The position numbers were made by a program, and so were the translations under genes. This document shows, one piece after another, positions 41,254 to 50,804 of a DNA stretch of 64,000 nucleotides (the first letter of the stretch is position 1; every line of letters begins with the position of its first letter). The DNA comes from Enterovibrio sp045679545. Lineage in GTDB: Bacteria; Pseudomonadota; Gammaproteobacteria; Enterobacterales; Vibrionaceae. Location: assembly GCF_045679545.1 (NCBI RefSeq), contig NZ_CP166194.1:62001-126000 (forward strand), given 5' to 3'. The notes under the pieces are model-generated. The model was given only the letters and a program-made list of their open reading frames with translations. It was not told the origin of the DNA and made no database searches.

Positions 41254-41889
41254 TTAATTCTTCAAGGTTGATAGGAAGCGGTCTGATTCGGCAATGGCTA
41301 GCTGCATGTCTTTGATTGCTCGATTAATATCTTGTTCTAGGCCTGAGAATTCACCTTTGAGTGCGCCAATGGCGGCGGCGTTCAAATTGTGTTTAAGATA
41401 CAATGCGTTATCGCGTAATGTGTCAAGCACTGGCGTCATTTTACTTTCTGCCTTGTTCATGGCGGACAGCATCAGCTTATAGCTTTGTTCTGTGGCTTTG
41501 AGTTTTCGTTCGCTTTCGCGGCGAAGCTTGGTGCTGGAGTATAGCGACAGCTCTTCTTGCCATTCAGCGAACAAAGCGTCAGAAACATCCTCAATGCCCT
41601 TGATGCGTTCACGAACGTTTTCAACCGCCTTTTCGCTGTCTTCGTATTGATCGTTAATGGTGTTGTACATAGATTCCAACTCACCGCCATCAAAATTGGT
41701 CAGTGTGGAGAGGGCCTCTAGAGCGCTAGTGAATTGCTCGCTGGCTTCTTGTTGTGCCTCTGAGGCGGCTTCGACGCGGTCAGCCATGATATCGCGCTTG
41801 TGAATGCCAACTTGCTCCATGGTGGCATAATAAGCGGACTGGCAGCCTGCCAGCGTGAAAACAAGAAACAGGGTAGAGAGAAGACGCAC
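41254..41889 (-). CDS. DUF2959 lipoprotein
   Basis: The 211-residue protein has a lipoprotein signal (MRLLSTLFLVFTLAGC, lipobox LAGC at residue 16) and a long helical, coiled-coil-like mature part (VEAASEAQQEASEQFTSALE; RKLKATEQSYKLMLSAMNKA). YYATMEQVGIHKRDIMADRV after the cysteine is characteristic of DUF2959. The envelope function is unknown. It diverges from yihY with a gap of only 45 bases. Confidence 0.87.
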   Translation of the reverse strand: MRLLSTLFLVFTLAGCQSAYYATMEQVGIHKRDIMADRVEAASEAQQEASEQFTSALEALSTLTNFDGGELESMYNTINDQYEDSEKAVENVRERIKGIEDVSDALFAEWQEELSLYSSTKLRRESERKLKATEQSYKLMLSAMNKAESKMTPVLDTLRDNALYLKHNLNAAAIGALKGEFSGLEQDINRAIKDMQLAIAESDRFLSTLKN

Positions 41890-41934
41890 GGTAAACTCCT
41901 TTTACGTTATGATTAATCTTCTTTAAAAGAGACT

Positions 41935-42828
41935 ATGGTTGAAGCAGTGGAACGACTCAAGTATTTAGTGCCCAGGATGGGACAGATTTTGTTTGCCTTT
42001 ATCAGGCATCTTATTCTTCGTATTGTTCATGACCGCATGACAGTGAATGCGGGTTACATGGCCTACGTCACTTTGTTGTCTTTAGTGCCGTTGATCACAG
42101 TGGTACTCTCCGCGCTTTCACTCATTCCTGGATTTGCTGAAGCAGGTGACCAAATTCGCTCATTTGTGCTGCACAATTTTGTGCCCGCATCCGGCGATGC
42201 GTTAGAGCAATACCTTAATCAATTTGTGGCGAATGCAGGAAAAATGACAGCGGTAGGGGTCGCCTTTCTGTTTGTGGTGGCTTTGATGCTGATCTCTGCC
42301 ATCGATAAAAGCCTGAATTACATCTGGCGAGTGCAACATAAGCGTGCGCCAGTGGTGTCATTTTCGATCTATTGGATGGTGTTGACCTTAGGCCCTGTAC
42401 TTGTGGGCAGTAGCATTGGTGTGAGCTCTTATTTGGGGTCGCTCAATTTACTCCAACTAGAGGGTGCTGAAGTGTGGGCGCCCGCACTACTGCGCGGTTT
42501 ACCGTTCTTACTGACAGCATTGGCATTTATGGGTCTATACACCTTAGTGCCCAACTGCCGTATTCGTGCTAGCCATGCGTTAGTTGGCGCCATCTCTGCC
42601 AGTGTATTATTTGAATTCAGTAAAAAGGCTTTCGCCTTCTACGCCACTAATTTCCCGTCCTACGAGCTTATATATGGCGCATTGGCTGTTGTGCCATTGC
42701 TGTTTGTTTGGGTTTACCTCAGTTGGTGTATTGTACTGCTGGGCGCAGAAATTACTGCGTCTTTGGGAGAGCGGGCAATGTGGTATATCGATCCCGAATC
42801 TGATGAAAAGCAACTTACTGACAATTAA
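41935..42828 (+). CDS. YihY/BrkB family inner-membrane protein (UPF0761)
   Basis: A 297-residue polytopic membrane protein with about six hydrophobic segments. Typical family motifs include AGYMAYVTLLSLVPLITVVL near the start, ALMLISAIDKSLNYIWRV, and YGALAVVPLLFVWVYLSW towards the end. YihY proteins were once called ribonuclease BN by mistake; the actual function is unknown. It heads a run of plus-strand genes with dtd and the GNAT fusion. Confidence 0.93.
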   Translation: MVEAVERLKYLVPRMGQILFAFIRHLILRIVHDRMTVNAGYMAYVTLLSLVPLITVVLSALSLIPGFAEAGDQIRSFVLHNFVPASGDALEQYLNQFVANAGKMTAVGVAFLFVVALMLISAIDKSLNYIWRVQHKRAPVVSFSIYWMVLTLGPVLVGSSIGVSSYLGSLNLLQLEGAEVWAPALLRGLPFLLTALAFMGLYTLVPNCRIRASHALVGAISASVLFEFSKKAFAFYATNFPSYELIYGALAVVPLLFVWVYLSWCIVLLGAEITASLGERAMWYIDPESDEKQLTDN

Positions 42829-42849
42829 GATGATAAGAAAGGAACTGAT

Positions 42850-43284
42850 ATGATTGCGCTAATCCAACGAGTCAGTGAGGCCAATGTGGTTGTGGATGGC
42901 AATGTTGTCGGTGCGATTGGCAAAGGGTTGCTGGTGCTGTTGGGCGTAGAGAAAGGCGATGACGATAAAAAAGCGCATCGACTGCACGAAAAAGTACTCG
43001 GCTACCGTATTTTTGAAGACGAAAACGGAAAAATGAACTTGAATGTTCAACAGGCGGGCGGTGATGTGCTTGTGGTGTCGCAGTTTACGTTGGCGGCAGA
43101 CACGAAAAAAGGCATGCGGCCAAGTTTTAATGGCGCTCCACCGCTAGAAGCCGATCGCTTATACCAGCTTTTTTCTCAATATTGCCGTGACAGTGGTGTT
43201 CGCACTGAAAACGGAATTTTCGCGGCCGACATGAAAGTCAGTCTGACTAATGACGGGCCTGTAACCTTTTGGTTGCAAGCCTAA
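42850..43284 (+). CDS. dtd: D-aminoacyl-tRNA deacylase
   Basis: Dtd hydrolyses D-amino acids and glycine wrongly attached to tRNAs. The 144-residue protein (E. coli 145) has MIALIQRVSEANVVVDGNVV, the catalytic SQFTLAADTKKG, and NDGPVTFWLQ with the Gly-cisPro motif that enforces chiral selectivity. It lies between yihY and the yiiD-like gene, the same order as in E. coli. Confidence 0.97.
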   Translation: MIALIQRVSEANVVVDGNVVGAIGKGLLVLLGVEKGDDDKKAHRLHEKVLGYRIFEDENGKMNLNVQQAGGDVLVVSQFTLAADTKKGMRPSFNGAPPLEADRLYQLFSQYCRDSGVRTENGIFAADMKVSLTNDGPVTFWLQA

Positions 43285-43323
43285 TACCGAGTAGTGCTTG
43301 GGTTCACAAGGAGAGGAACAACC

Positions 43324-44271
43324 ATGTTTCGATTGATCACGCCAACGAAGGAAAGTGAGCTGAGTGCTTATTTCCATTTTCGCTGGAAGATGCTCCGTGA
43401 ACCTTGGCGCCAACCTGAAGGGTCTGAGCGTGATGCGTATGATGTGGGGGCTCATCACCGCATGATTGTGGACGCGAAAGGTGAACCGATTGCGATCGGG
43501 CGCCTATATATTAGCCCTGATAACGATGGGCAAATTCGGTATATGGCGGTTGCACCACAATATCGCGCGCGAGGACTAGGGGCGCTAATATTGATGGCGC
43601 TGGAATCCTTAGCGCGACAAGAAGGTGCCAAGCGTCTTGTGTGTAATGCGCGAGAAGATGCGATTGGCTTTTACAGCGCGAATGGGTTTGTTAACCAGGG
43701 GGAGCTGAGCGAGGAGCGAGGACCCGTACAGCACCAACAAATGCTCAAGCTGCTCGATCCGATGTCTGATGTGGTGCGTCGCCCTGATTGGTGTCACGAG
43801 CTTCAGCAGCGCTGGCAGCAGCAAATCCCGATCAGTGACAAGATGGGCGTTCGAATTACGCAGTTTACTGGCTACCGCTTTGAAGTATCAGCTCTGCTCA
43901 ATGCCAACTTAAACCCTCATGATTCGATGTTTGCTGGCAGTGTATTCAGCATGGCAACGCTGGCGGGGTGGGGCATGGTTTGGTTGTTGATGAAAGAGCG
44001 TCACTTGTCGGCAGCGATTGTATTGGCTGACAGCCATATTCGTTACCGTAAGCCGATCACTGAACGCCCGCGTGCGGTGGTATCGTTGGATAACCTAAGC
44101 GGTGATTTGGATCGTCTGGCGAATGGCCGTCGAGCGCGTGTCAAACTCGATGTGACGCTTTACAGTGGCGAAGAGGTTGCAGGTCATTTCACCGGCACGT
44201 TCGTGCTAATGCCCGAAAAAAGTACCGATAAACACGATGCGATGGAAAGCCAGACCCTGTTGTTTGGTTAA
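43324..44271 (+). CDS. YiiD-like fusion of GNAT acetyltransferase and hot-dog thioesterase domains
   Basis: The 315-residue protein has an N-terminal GNAT domain (MAVAPQYRARGLGALILMAL as acetyl-CoA motif A, near residues 76-95) and a C-terminal YiiD-type thioesterase/hot-dog domain (residues ~160-310; NPHDSMFAGSVFSMATLAGW, ADSHIRYRKPI). E. coli YiiD has the same architecture and can support initiation of fatty acid synthesis when FabH is absent. ATG 43324 was preferred, with GGAG upstream. The place after dtd is also as in E. coli. Confidence 0.88.
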   Translation: MFRLITPTKESELSAYFHFRWKMLREPWRQPEGSERDAYDVGAHHRMIVDAKGEPIAIGRLYISPDNDGQIRYMAVAPQYRARGLGALILMALESLARQEGAKRLVCNAREDAIGFYSANGFVNQGELSEERGPVQHQQMLKLLDPMSDVVRRPDWCHELQQRWQQQIPISDKMGVRITQFTGYRFEVSALLNANLNPHDSMFAGSVFSMATLAGWGMVWLLMKERHLSAAIVLADSHIRYRKPITERPRAVVSLDNLSGDLDRLANGRRARVKLDVTLYSGEEVAGHFTGTFVLMPEKSTDKHDAMESQTLLFG

Positions 44272-44280
44272 CATTATCGT

Positions 44281-46179
44281 TCATCGTGGTGACGTATTGG
44301 TCAAACTCCCTTCTTTTGTCACCAAGTCCCAACTGCCAGAAAGTAATGCTTTGCCATTTCTGGCATCGACGCTGACTGGCGCGAGTTTGATGCGTCCGCG
44401 GTCAGCGGATAGCATCACTTTCCCCACATTTATTGGCAATTGAATGCTGTCACTGTTTCTATTAAGTGGAACAAAAAGCGCCAATAGGCTTTGTGCCAAG
44501 GACTGTGCAGGGTGGGTTTCTATCTCTGTCTGATGAAGTGTGGCGACAGCATCGCCGCTCAAACTGTACGCAAAGCTGTCGTCATCTGCGCCCAACCCGG
44601 ATAAGCGAATATCCACATCATGCTCACCACTTAATGGCAATGTGACGCCCAGCCAGCGCTGATACAAGGAGTTAGGTATACGAATGCCACTGATCTCTGT
44701 TGTCCAAGGATGACTAGGATTGAGTAACTGAATACGTGCTTTTACCGACAACTGCCCTTGTGAGAACGACACGCTCAACGGGTCTAAATGCCAATCCCCA
44801 ACCTCGTCGACGCGCATGTTGGCATAAGGTGAAGTCACCGGAATTCGATTAATACTGGCTGCTGCGGCACTGGCTGTGAGTGTACCTTGCCACATTCCAT
44901 CCTGCGCGTTTTGGCGCGGGATCAGATCGCGACCGCGTAAGTTTAATCCAATGATTTGCATTGGAAAGCTGGGGTCGGGCAGTGTGATATTGGTATGTCT
45001 GATTGAAAGCCGTCCAAGCTCGACGGTGTTAAACGCTGCCCATTTTTGGTGCAGAGTATCAAACGTGGCGGTGTTCAATTCAATGTCTAAGCCATTTGCG
45101 GTCAGGGTGTTGAGTTTTAGTGACGAGGTGTCCATCGCGCCGGAAAAAGAGACAAACCCTTCATCGTTTACTTTCGATGAAAAAGCACTGACATTAATGC
45201 GCGTCGGTGAGAGTGATAACTCAGCAAGCAGATCGGTCAGTAGCCATTGATCGACATTGAATAAGCTGGCATTAAACGAGAGCAATGAGGCTGCTGCATT
45301 TTGCGCCCATACCAATTCGCCGTTTTGTAAGTTGACCGATTGCACGGAGAGATTCAGATGCTCAACCGTGATGTCATTCAACGCCGCACTGACATCGAGC
45401 AGATCCAGTCGCTTGATGTGGATGCTGTAATTTCGACTGAGCGTATCCCATTGCGTTTTGAGGCGCTGTAGCGGCTCTGAGGGCTCAATACGCGTATCAG
45501 AGAGCGTAAGCTGATGGATAACCCATTGGTTATCCGGTTGCAGTGTGGCACTTCCTGTCACGCTGCCGAAGGGGCTGCTTAGCGACAACCCCCATATCTC
45601 CCAAGCATCATCACGATATTCACTGTCGAGTAAAAGATTCGTCAGTATTTGCCCGTCGACCATGATTTTAGGAGCAGACAATTGGAATTTCCCCTGCCAC
45701 GATCCCCATCTTGAGTGACTGTTATGCCAATCTGAAATCTGGATGTCGGCATGGGCAAAGGAAATGGTGTCGCTGTGATAGGTCACGTCATCCAGTGCGA
45801 GATGGTCAATTGAAAGGGAAGATGGCAGTGATGATTTCACGGATTCATCCATTTCAAGACCGCGTACGACAACACTGCGTAAGGTAATTTCACCGGATAA
45901 GGAAGCCAAGGGAGAGAGGCGCAATGACATGAAATGCACCGTACGGTGTTTGTGTGGCTCGCTATTATGAGTCAGTTGAGGATCGGACAGTGCCAGCGTG
46001 AACGGTGCTAGCAGGCTGTATTCCAAGGATGTCGCACTCAGTTCGTAAGGCGTAAGTAGCCTCACTGCCTGTTTCACCATTGGCAGTCCAAAGTTCGTAC
46101 TCAGCACAGTCAGAAATGTAGCCAGTGTCACCACAAGCACGATCAGCAGTGAAGCAAACAGCTTGGCGAGCAAACGCAT
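44281..46179 (-). CDS. AsmA-like envelope protein
   Basis: The 632-residue protein has one N-terminal transmembrane segment (LLIVLVVTLATFLTVL) followed by a large periplasmic, beta-rich region. Repeated patterns such as LSLSSPFGSVTGSATLQPDN and an end with LLSGSWDLVTKEG fit AsmA/TamB-type proteins, a group implicated in phospholipid and outer-membrane homeostasis. I could not identify the exact subfamily. It converges with the yiiD-like gene (9-base gap) and lies downstream of pckA on the same strand. Confidence 0.72.
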   Translation of the reverse strand: MRLLAKLFASLLIVLVVTLATFLTVLSTNFGLPMVKQAVRLLTPYELSATSLEYSLLAPFTLALSDPQLTHNSEPHKHRTVHFMSLRLSPLASLSGEITLRSVVVRGLEMDESVKSSLPSSLSIDHLALDDVTYHSDTISFAHADIQISDWHNSHSRWGSWQGKFQLSAPKIMVDGQILTNLLLDSEYRDDAWEIWGLSLSSPFGSVTGSATLQPDNQWVIHQLTLSDTRIEPSEPLQRLKTQWDTLSRNYSIHIKRLDLLDVSAALNDITVEHLNLSVQSVNLQNGELVWAQNAAASLLSFNASLFNVDQWLLTDLLAELSLSPTRINVSAFSSKVNDEGFVSFSGAMDTSSLKLNTLTANGLDIELNTATFDTLHQKWAAFNTVELGRLSIRHTNITLPDPSFPMQIIGLNLRGRDLIPRQNAQDGMWQGTLTASAAAASINRIPVTSPYANMRVDEVGDWHLDPLSVSFSQGQLSVKARIQLLNPSHPWTTEISGIRIPNSLYQRWLGVTLPLSGEHDVDIRLSGLGADDDSFAYSLSGDAVATLHQTEIETHPAQSLAQSLLALFVPLNRNSDSIQLPINVGKVMLSADRGRIKLAPVSVDARNGKALLSGSWDLVTKEGSLTNTSPR

Positions 46180-46300
46180 TTGGCGATGTTCTCTCTATGT
46201 CACACGAGGTAAGGGCGGTGTAGCCGCAGATGTGTTGAGGTTGGCGCAAAAATCGACGTTATTCAAGCGGTAATAAAAGCCGATGTGAAGCGGGATTGAG

Positions 46301-46329
46301 AAAAAGAAAGCCCCCAAGGTTGGGGGCTT
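46301..46329 (-). terminator. Terminator of pckA
   Basis: On the minus strand AAGCCCCCA, loop ACCT, TGGGGGCTT is followed by TCTTTTTC. It lies just after the pckA stop. Confidence 0.92.
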
Positions 46330-46345
46330 GGATGGATTCAGCGGA

Positions 46346-47977
46346 TTAGCCTAGCTGTGGGCCCGCTTTGACGAGTGCTTTGCCTTCATCATTGTCGGTG
46401 TATTCAACGAAGTTATTGATAAAGCGCTGTGCCAAATCTTCTGCCTTGCTTTCCCACTGTAGTGGGTCAACATAGGTATCGCGTGGATCCAAAATAGTAG
46501 GATCAACACCTGGTAGGCTAGTGGGTACTTTCAGGTTAAAGATAGGAATATCTTTGGTTTCCGCATGCTCAATGGAGCCATCAAGGATTGCATCGATAAT
46601 ACCGCGAGTATCTTTAATTGAAATGCGTTTGCCTGTCCCATTCCAGCCAGTATTAACCAGATACGCTTCTGCGCCCACCGCTTCCATTCGTTTCACCAGC
46701 ACTTCCGCATATTTGGTTGGGTGCAGTGTCAGGAATGCCTTGCCGAAGCAAGCAGAGAAGGTTGGTGTTGGCTCAGTGATACCGCGCTCAGTACCTGCCA
46801 ATTTCGCGGTGAAGCCTGATAGAAAGTGATATTTGGTTTGTTCAGGCGTTAGCTTTGAAACAGGTGGCAACACGCCAAATGCATCCGCCGACAAGAAAAT
46901 CACTTTATTGGCATGGCCGCCTTTTGATACCGGTTTAACGATGTTTTCGATGTGGTAGATCGGATAAGAAACGCGGGTGTTTTCTGTTTTCGATCCATCA
47001 TCAAAATCAATCGAACCATCGCCACGAACTGTAACGTTTTCTAAAAGTGCATCACGGCGGATGGCATTGAAAATGTCAGGTTCTGCTTCTTTCGACAATT
47101 TGATGGTCTTTGCGTAGCAGCCACCTTCAAAGTTGAACACGCCATTGTCATCCCAACCGTGTTCATCATCACCGATGAGTTCACGTTTTGGGTCGGTCGA
47201 CAACGTGGTTTTACCCGTACCGGATAGACCAAAGAAAATCGCTACATCGCCATCTTCACCTTTGTTGGCAGAGCAGTGCATAGAAGCAATGTCTTTCAAT
47301 GGTAGGAAGTAGTTCATCATGGCGAACATGCCTTTCTTCATCTCGCCGCCGTACCACGTACCGCCGATGAGTTGCATGCGCTCTGTCAGGTTGAATACTG
47401 TGAAGTTTTCTGAGTTCAGACCATGCTCCTGCCACTTCTCATTGACGCATTTCGCCCCATTCATGACCACGAAATCAGGTTCAAAGTTTTCCAGCTCTTC
47501 TTCTGTTGGGCGGATAAACATGTTTTTCACGAAGTGTGCCTGCCAGGCTACTTCGGTAATGACGCGGATGTTAAGGCGAGTATCAGGGTTTGCACCACAG
47601 TAGCCATCAATCACAAACAGGCGTTTGCCTGAAAGCTGCTTAGTGACTAAATCTTTGAGATCATCCCATACATGTTGATCGATAGGTTTGTTGTCGTTCG
47701 CACCTTGATCAGACCACCACAGTGTATCGCGAGTTGTGTCGTCTTTAACGATGTATTTGTCTTTCGGTGAGCGTCCGGTAAAGATCCCAGTATCCACAGC
47801 CACTGCTCCGAGTTCAGTGATGGTACCTTTCTCATATCCCTTCAGTTCAGGCTTTGTTTCTTCAGCGAATAATTGTTCGTAGGTAGGGTTACGAACTACT
47901 TCATTAACGTCGAATATGCCGTGTTGTGACAAATCGATGTTATGTGCAACCTTTTTTTCGACGTTCAAGACAGTCAT
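46346..47977 (-). CDS. pckA: Phosphoenolpyruvate carboxykinase (ATP)
   Basis: PckA converts oxaloacetate and ATP to phosphoenolpyruvate, the first committed step of gluconeogenesis. The 543-residue protein has the P-loop FFGLSGTGKTTLSTDP near residue 247, the metal-binding IGDDEHGWDD, and NTGWNGTGKRISIKDTR. The length matches E. coli (540). The ATG at 47977 has AGGAG (AGGAGCACCT) just upstream; the frame is open 16 codons further. Confidence 0.97.
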   Translation of the reverse strand: MTVLNVEKKVAHNIDLSQHGIFDVNEVVRNPTYEQLFAEETKPELKGYEKGTITELGAVAVDTGIFTGRSPKDKYIVKDDTTRDTLWWSDQGANDNKPIDQHVWDDLKDLVTKQLSGKRLFVIDGYCGANPDTRLNIRVITEVAWQAHFVKNMFIRPTEEELENFEPDFVVMNGAKCVNEKWQEHGLNSENFTVFNLTERMQLIGGTWYGGEMKKGMFAMMNYFLPLKDIASMHCSANKGEDGDVAIFFGLSGTGKTTLSTDPKRELIGDDEHGWDDNGVFNFEGGCYAKTIKLSKEAEPDIFNAIRRDALLENVTVRGDGSIDFDDGSKTENTRVSYPIYHIENIVKPVSKGGHANKVIFLSADAFGVLPPVSKLTPEQTKYHFLSGFTAKLAGTERGITEPTPTFSACFGKAFLTLHPTKYAEVLVKRMEAVGAEAYLVNTGWNGTGKRISIKDTRGIIDAILDGSIEHAETKDIPIFNLKVPTSLPGVDPTILDPRDTYVDPLQWESKAEDLAQRFINNFVEYTDNDEGKALVKAGPQLG

Positions 47978-48289
47978 AGGTGCTCCTTGGGTAAGATGTA
48001 AAGTAACTGTCGTCCATGCTAGCAACCTGAATTCGTCAATTCAGAGAGTTAATTCAAAAAATAACCACAAACTAATTCAGGGCAAAGGAATACTCTTAAC
48101 GAGTCTGTATTACATATATTACCGTCATGTTGCTCGATTGTGCCACACGATATCGATTATTATTTGTACAAAATTAAGGGGTTAGAGAAAGGCGTATTTT
48201 TTGTGGGAAAGTAGGGCATTTAATAAATAAAACCGGCACAGAGGCCGGTTTTAGTGGGATTTTTAACCATTAATTATTTAAGAAAAATA
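47978..48289. other. pckA upstream region
   Basis: These 312 bases hold the AT-rich pckA leader and the hslO terminator (separate entry). A TGTGCCACACGATA stretch near 48138 faintly resembles a CRP site but lacks a good dyad. No coding sequence is apparent. Confidence 0.4.
48220..48252 (-). terminator. Terminator of hslO
   Basis: On the minus strand AAACCGGC, loop CTCTGT, GCCGGTTT is followed by TATTTATT. Confidence 0.85.
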
Positions 48290-49165
48290 TTAATGTATTG
48301 TGCCTGTTGATGGGCCGGATTGGTCAAAAATGGCTGAAATATCAACGCTATCGAATGCATAGTCTGCGCCGCAGTAATCGCAGTGCAGTTTGATATCTCC
48401 GCTCTCAGCAACCATTTTTTCAACTTCTTGACGATCGATGGCAGCGATGGCTGATGCGCTGCGCTCACGAGAGCACGAACACTTGAAGGTCACACTTTTT
48501 GGCTCGTAGACGTTCACTGTTTCTTGGTGGTAAAGACGATATAACACGTCTTGTGCGTCCAAACTAAAGAGTTCTTCGCTTTTCACTGTGTCGGTCAGTT
48601 GTGCCAAGTGCGCGAAATCGTCTTCTTTGTCTTGGTCGCCAGGAAGAACTTGAAGCAGCATACCGGCTGCTTTTGCATTGCCTTCGAACTCACCCGTACG
48701 CAGCCATAGGCGAGTCTTCAATTGCTCTGAACGGGCAAAGTAGTCTTCTAGACAAGCCTCGAGCGTTTCACCTTCTAGACCAACAATACCTTGATAGCGT
48801 TCGCCTTTTTCAGGTTCGATAGTAATAACCATCTGACCTTTACCCACTAACGCATGAAGAGAAGCTGATTCTGGCAACTCGTCTTGCCAGCGAGCCGTAC
48901 CGCGCATCACTTGATTGTGGTTACCATTAATCACGATCAGCGAAACCGGACCGTCACCTTGGATCTGAACGGTAATACTACCTTCGAACTTTAATGTCGC
49001 CGTCAGTAGGCTGGTAGCGACCAGTAGTTCACCCAGCAATTCTTTGACCGCTGCAGGGTAGTCTTTGCCACTCGTTAGTTGTTGATAGGTTTCTGATAGT
49101 TGGACTAGTTCGCCGCGCACTGAAACGCCATCGAACAAGTAACGGTGCAGACTGTCTTGTGCCAT
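48290..49165 (-). CDS. hslO: Redox-regulated chaperone Hsp33
   Basis: Hsp33 is a holdase activated by oxidative unfolding, in which its zinc site forms disulfides. The 291-residue protein ends with the redox switch CSCSRERS (CxC near residue 231) and CDYCGADYAF (CxxC near 264), so all four zinc cysteines are kept. The opening DSLHRYLFDGVSVRGELVQL is typical. It follows hslR by 18 bases on the same strand, an operon shared with E. coli. Confidence 0.97.
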   Translation of the reverse strand: MAQDSLHRYLFDGVSVRGELVQLSETYQQLTSGKDYPAAVKELLGELLVATSLLTATLKFEGSITVQIQGDGPVSLIVINGNHNQVMRGTARWQDELPESASLHALVGKGQMVITIEPEKGERYQGIVGLEGETLEACLEDYFARSEQLKTRLWLRTGEFEGNAKAAGMLLQVLPGDQDKEDDFAHLAQLTDTVKSEELFSLDAQDVLYRLYHQETVNVYEPKSVTFKCSCSRERSASAIAAIDRQEVEKMVAESGDIKLHCDYCGADYAFDSVDISAIFDQSGPSTGTIH

Positions 49166-49183
49166 GGGATAACTTCTCCGGCT

Positions 49184-49594
49184 TTAATCGTTACTGTTTC
49201 TAAATTTGATAATATCGCGGCGCTGTTTTTTGTCAGGGCGGCGATCGGGACTTGGGTTGTGCGCGTGGAGTTTACGCTCAATAGTGCGTTGTTCTCTTCG
49301 TGTCACACTTTCATCGGTTTCGCGATAAAGGGTTTGAGCCTCGGGTGCGCCGCGACGATGTTCACTGATCTTTTCAATCGTTACGACTTTTTCTTCAAGG
49401 CCGAGTCTAAGTTTGATTTCCGCACCGACTTCCACCACTTTGCTAGGTTTTGAACGTTGGCCATTGTAATGCACTTTCCCCCCGTCGATCATGTTTCTGG
49501 CGATCGTACGGGTTTTATAAAAGCGCGCAGCCCACAACCATTTATCGAGTCTTACCTGCACGTTTTGGTTGCTATTGTCGTGTTTTGAGCCCAC
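49184..49594 (-). CDS. hslR: Heat shock protein 15, ribosome-associated S4 protein
   Basis: Hsp15 binds 50S subunits that carry stalled nascent chains with tRNA. The 136-residue basic protein has an S4 RNA-binding domain (VRLDKWLWAARFYKTRTIAR, residues ~12-31, then GGKVHYNGQRSKPSKVVEVG) and a Lys/Arg-rich tail. It is cotranscribed with hslO and divergent from the type II secretion operon. Confidence 0.95.
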   Translation of the reverse strand: MGSKHDNSNQNVQVRLDKWLWAARFYKTRTIARNMIDGGKVHYNGQRSKPSKVVEVGAEIKLRLGLEEKVVTIEKISEHRRGAPEAQTLYRETDESVTRREQRTIERKLHAHNPSPDRRPDKKQRRDIIKFRNSND

Positions 49595-49860
49595 TAAACA
49601 CCCCTTTATCTTTTAGCGGCTAAACTTATCACAATCAAGTAATCCGATCAGCATCACAATTATGACTCTTATATGGTGTTCAATCGTCTAACTTTCAAGC
49701 CGCAATGGAATCATTCAGACAAAAATAGGTTCTGACTTATCGGCAACAGCGATGAAAAAAGGTAAATTGGACAGTCAAATTATTAATTCCTGCACCTAGG
49801 CGCTAAAAACGGCACTTTGCTGGTTGCCAATGGAATACGATGTACTACGACAGGAAGAGC

Positions 49861-50781
49861 ATGTCTGCGAATTTTGGGATTCAACGTCTAATGGATTGGG
49901 CGCAACCACAACTTGGGAAAGAGTTCCCCGTCAAAGCGGCAAAGTGGACCACACTGCTGCTGCTTTTGGTTCTAGCCTGGACATTGGGCCGCTTAGTGTG
50001 GTTCTGGGTAACGCCGCCTTTGGTTGATGTTTCATCGACAGCGGCAGTGATCGCGCAATCTGGGCAAGCGACACCGGTCTATCAGTTGGACCAGCTCGCA
50101 AATCGTCACTTTTTTGGACGCTTTAGCGAAAAAAGAGCCCCCGTTGAGAAAAAGCCTGAACCTGTTGTTGATGCGCCACGTACCCGATTGAATCTGACCT
50201 TGGTGGGTCTGGTTGCAAGCTCAGAGCCAGAACGCGGATTGGCGGTGATAGCTAATCGTGGTGCGCAGAAAACGTATGGTGTTGGTGAAGCGATTGAAGG
50301 CACGCGCGTAATCGTACGCCAAGTGTTGAACGATCGCGTTATCTTGCGAAATAATGGTAACGATGAAGCCTTAATGTTGGCAGGTATTGATTACAGTACA
50401 ACCGGTCAACAACCTACTAGAAATACGCCTCCCGCCACCGCTCGTCCGCCTGCGAATACGGATGAAGCCGGTGCATCTGATCTCACCAATATTAAAGCCG
50501 AGATCATGAGTAACCCCCAATCACTGTTGAAATACATCACTTTGTCGCAAGAGCAAGGAGAGGCTGGCTTGATTGGTTATCGATTAGGTCCAGGCAGTGA
50601 TAGCCGCCTTTTTAAAGAAGCTGGGCTGCAGTCAGGGGATGTCGCCGTGGGTCTGAATGGCGCTGATTTAACTGATCCCGCTGAAATGAACCGTATCTGG
50701 CAAAGTTTGTCTGATGCATCCGAGATCAGCCTTACCGTTCAACGAGACGGTCAACTGCACGAAATTTATATTGGCCTTTAA
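49861..50781 (+). CDS. gspC: Type II secretion inner-membrane protein GspC
   Basis: GspC links the inner-membrane platform to the secretin and helps choose substrates. The 306-residue protein has one transmembrane segment (TLLLLLVLAWTLGRLVWFWV, residues ~33-52), a homology-region domain (LNLTLVGLVASSEPERGLAV) and a C-terminal PDZ domain (YRLGPGSDSRLFKEAGLQSG). I chose ATG 49861 because AGGAAG lies five bases upstream; an in-frame ATG at 49840 would add seven residues. It opens the gspC-N operon. Confidence 0.95.
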   Translation: MSANFGIQRLMDWAQPQLGKEFPVKAAKWTTLLLLLVLAWTLGRLVWFWVTPPLVDVSSTAAVIAQSGQATPVYQLDQLANRHFFGRFSEKRAPVEKKPEPVVDAPRTRLNLTLVGLVASSEPERGLAVIANRGAQKTYGVGEAIEGTRVIVRQVLNDRVILRNNGNDEALMLAGIDYSTTGQQPTRNTPPATARPPANTDEAGASDLTNIKAEIMSNPQSLLKYITLSQEQGEAGLIGYRLGPGSDSRLFKEAGLQSGDVAVGLNGADLTDPAEMNRIWQSLSDASEISLTVQRDGQLHEIYIGL

Positions 50782-50804
50782 ATAAGGCCGAAACGGAGAA
50801 CACT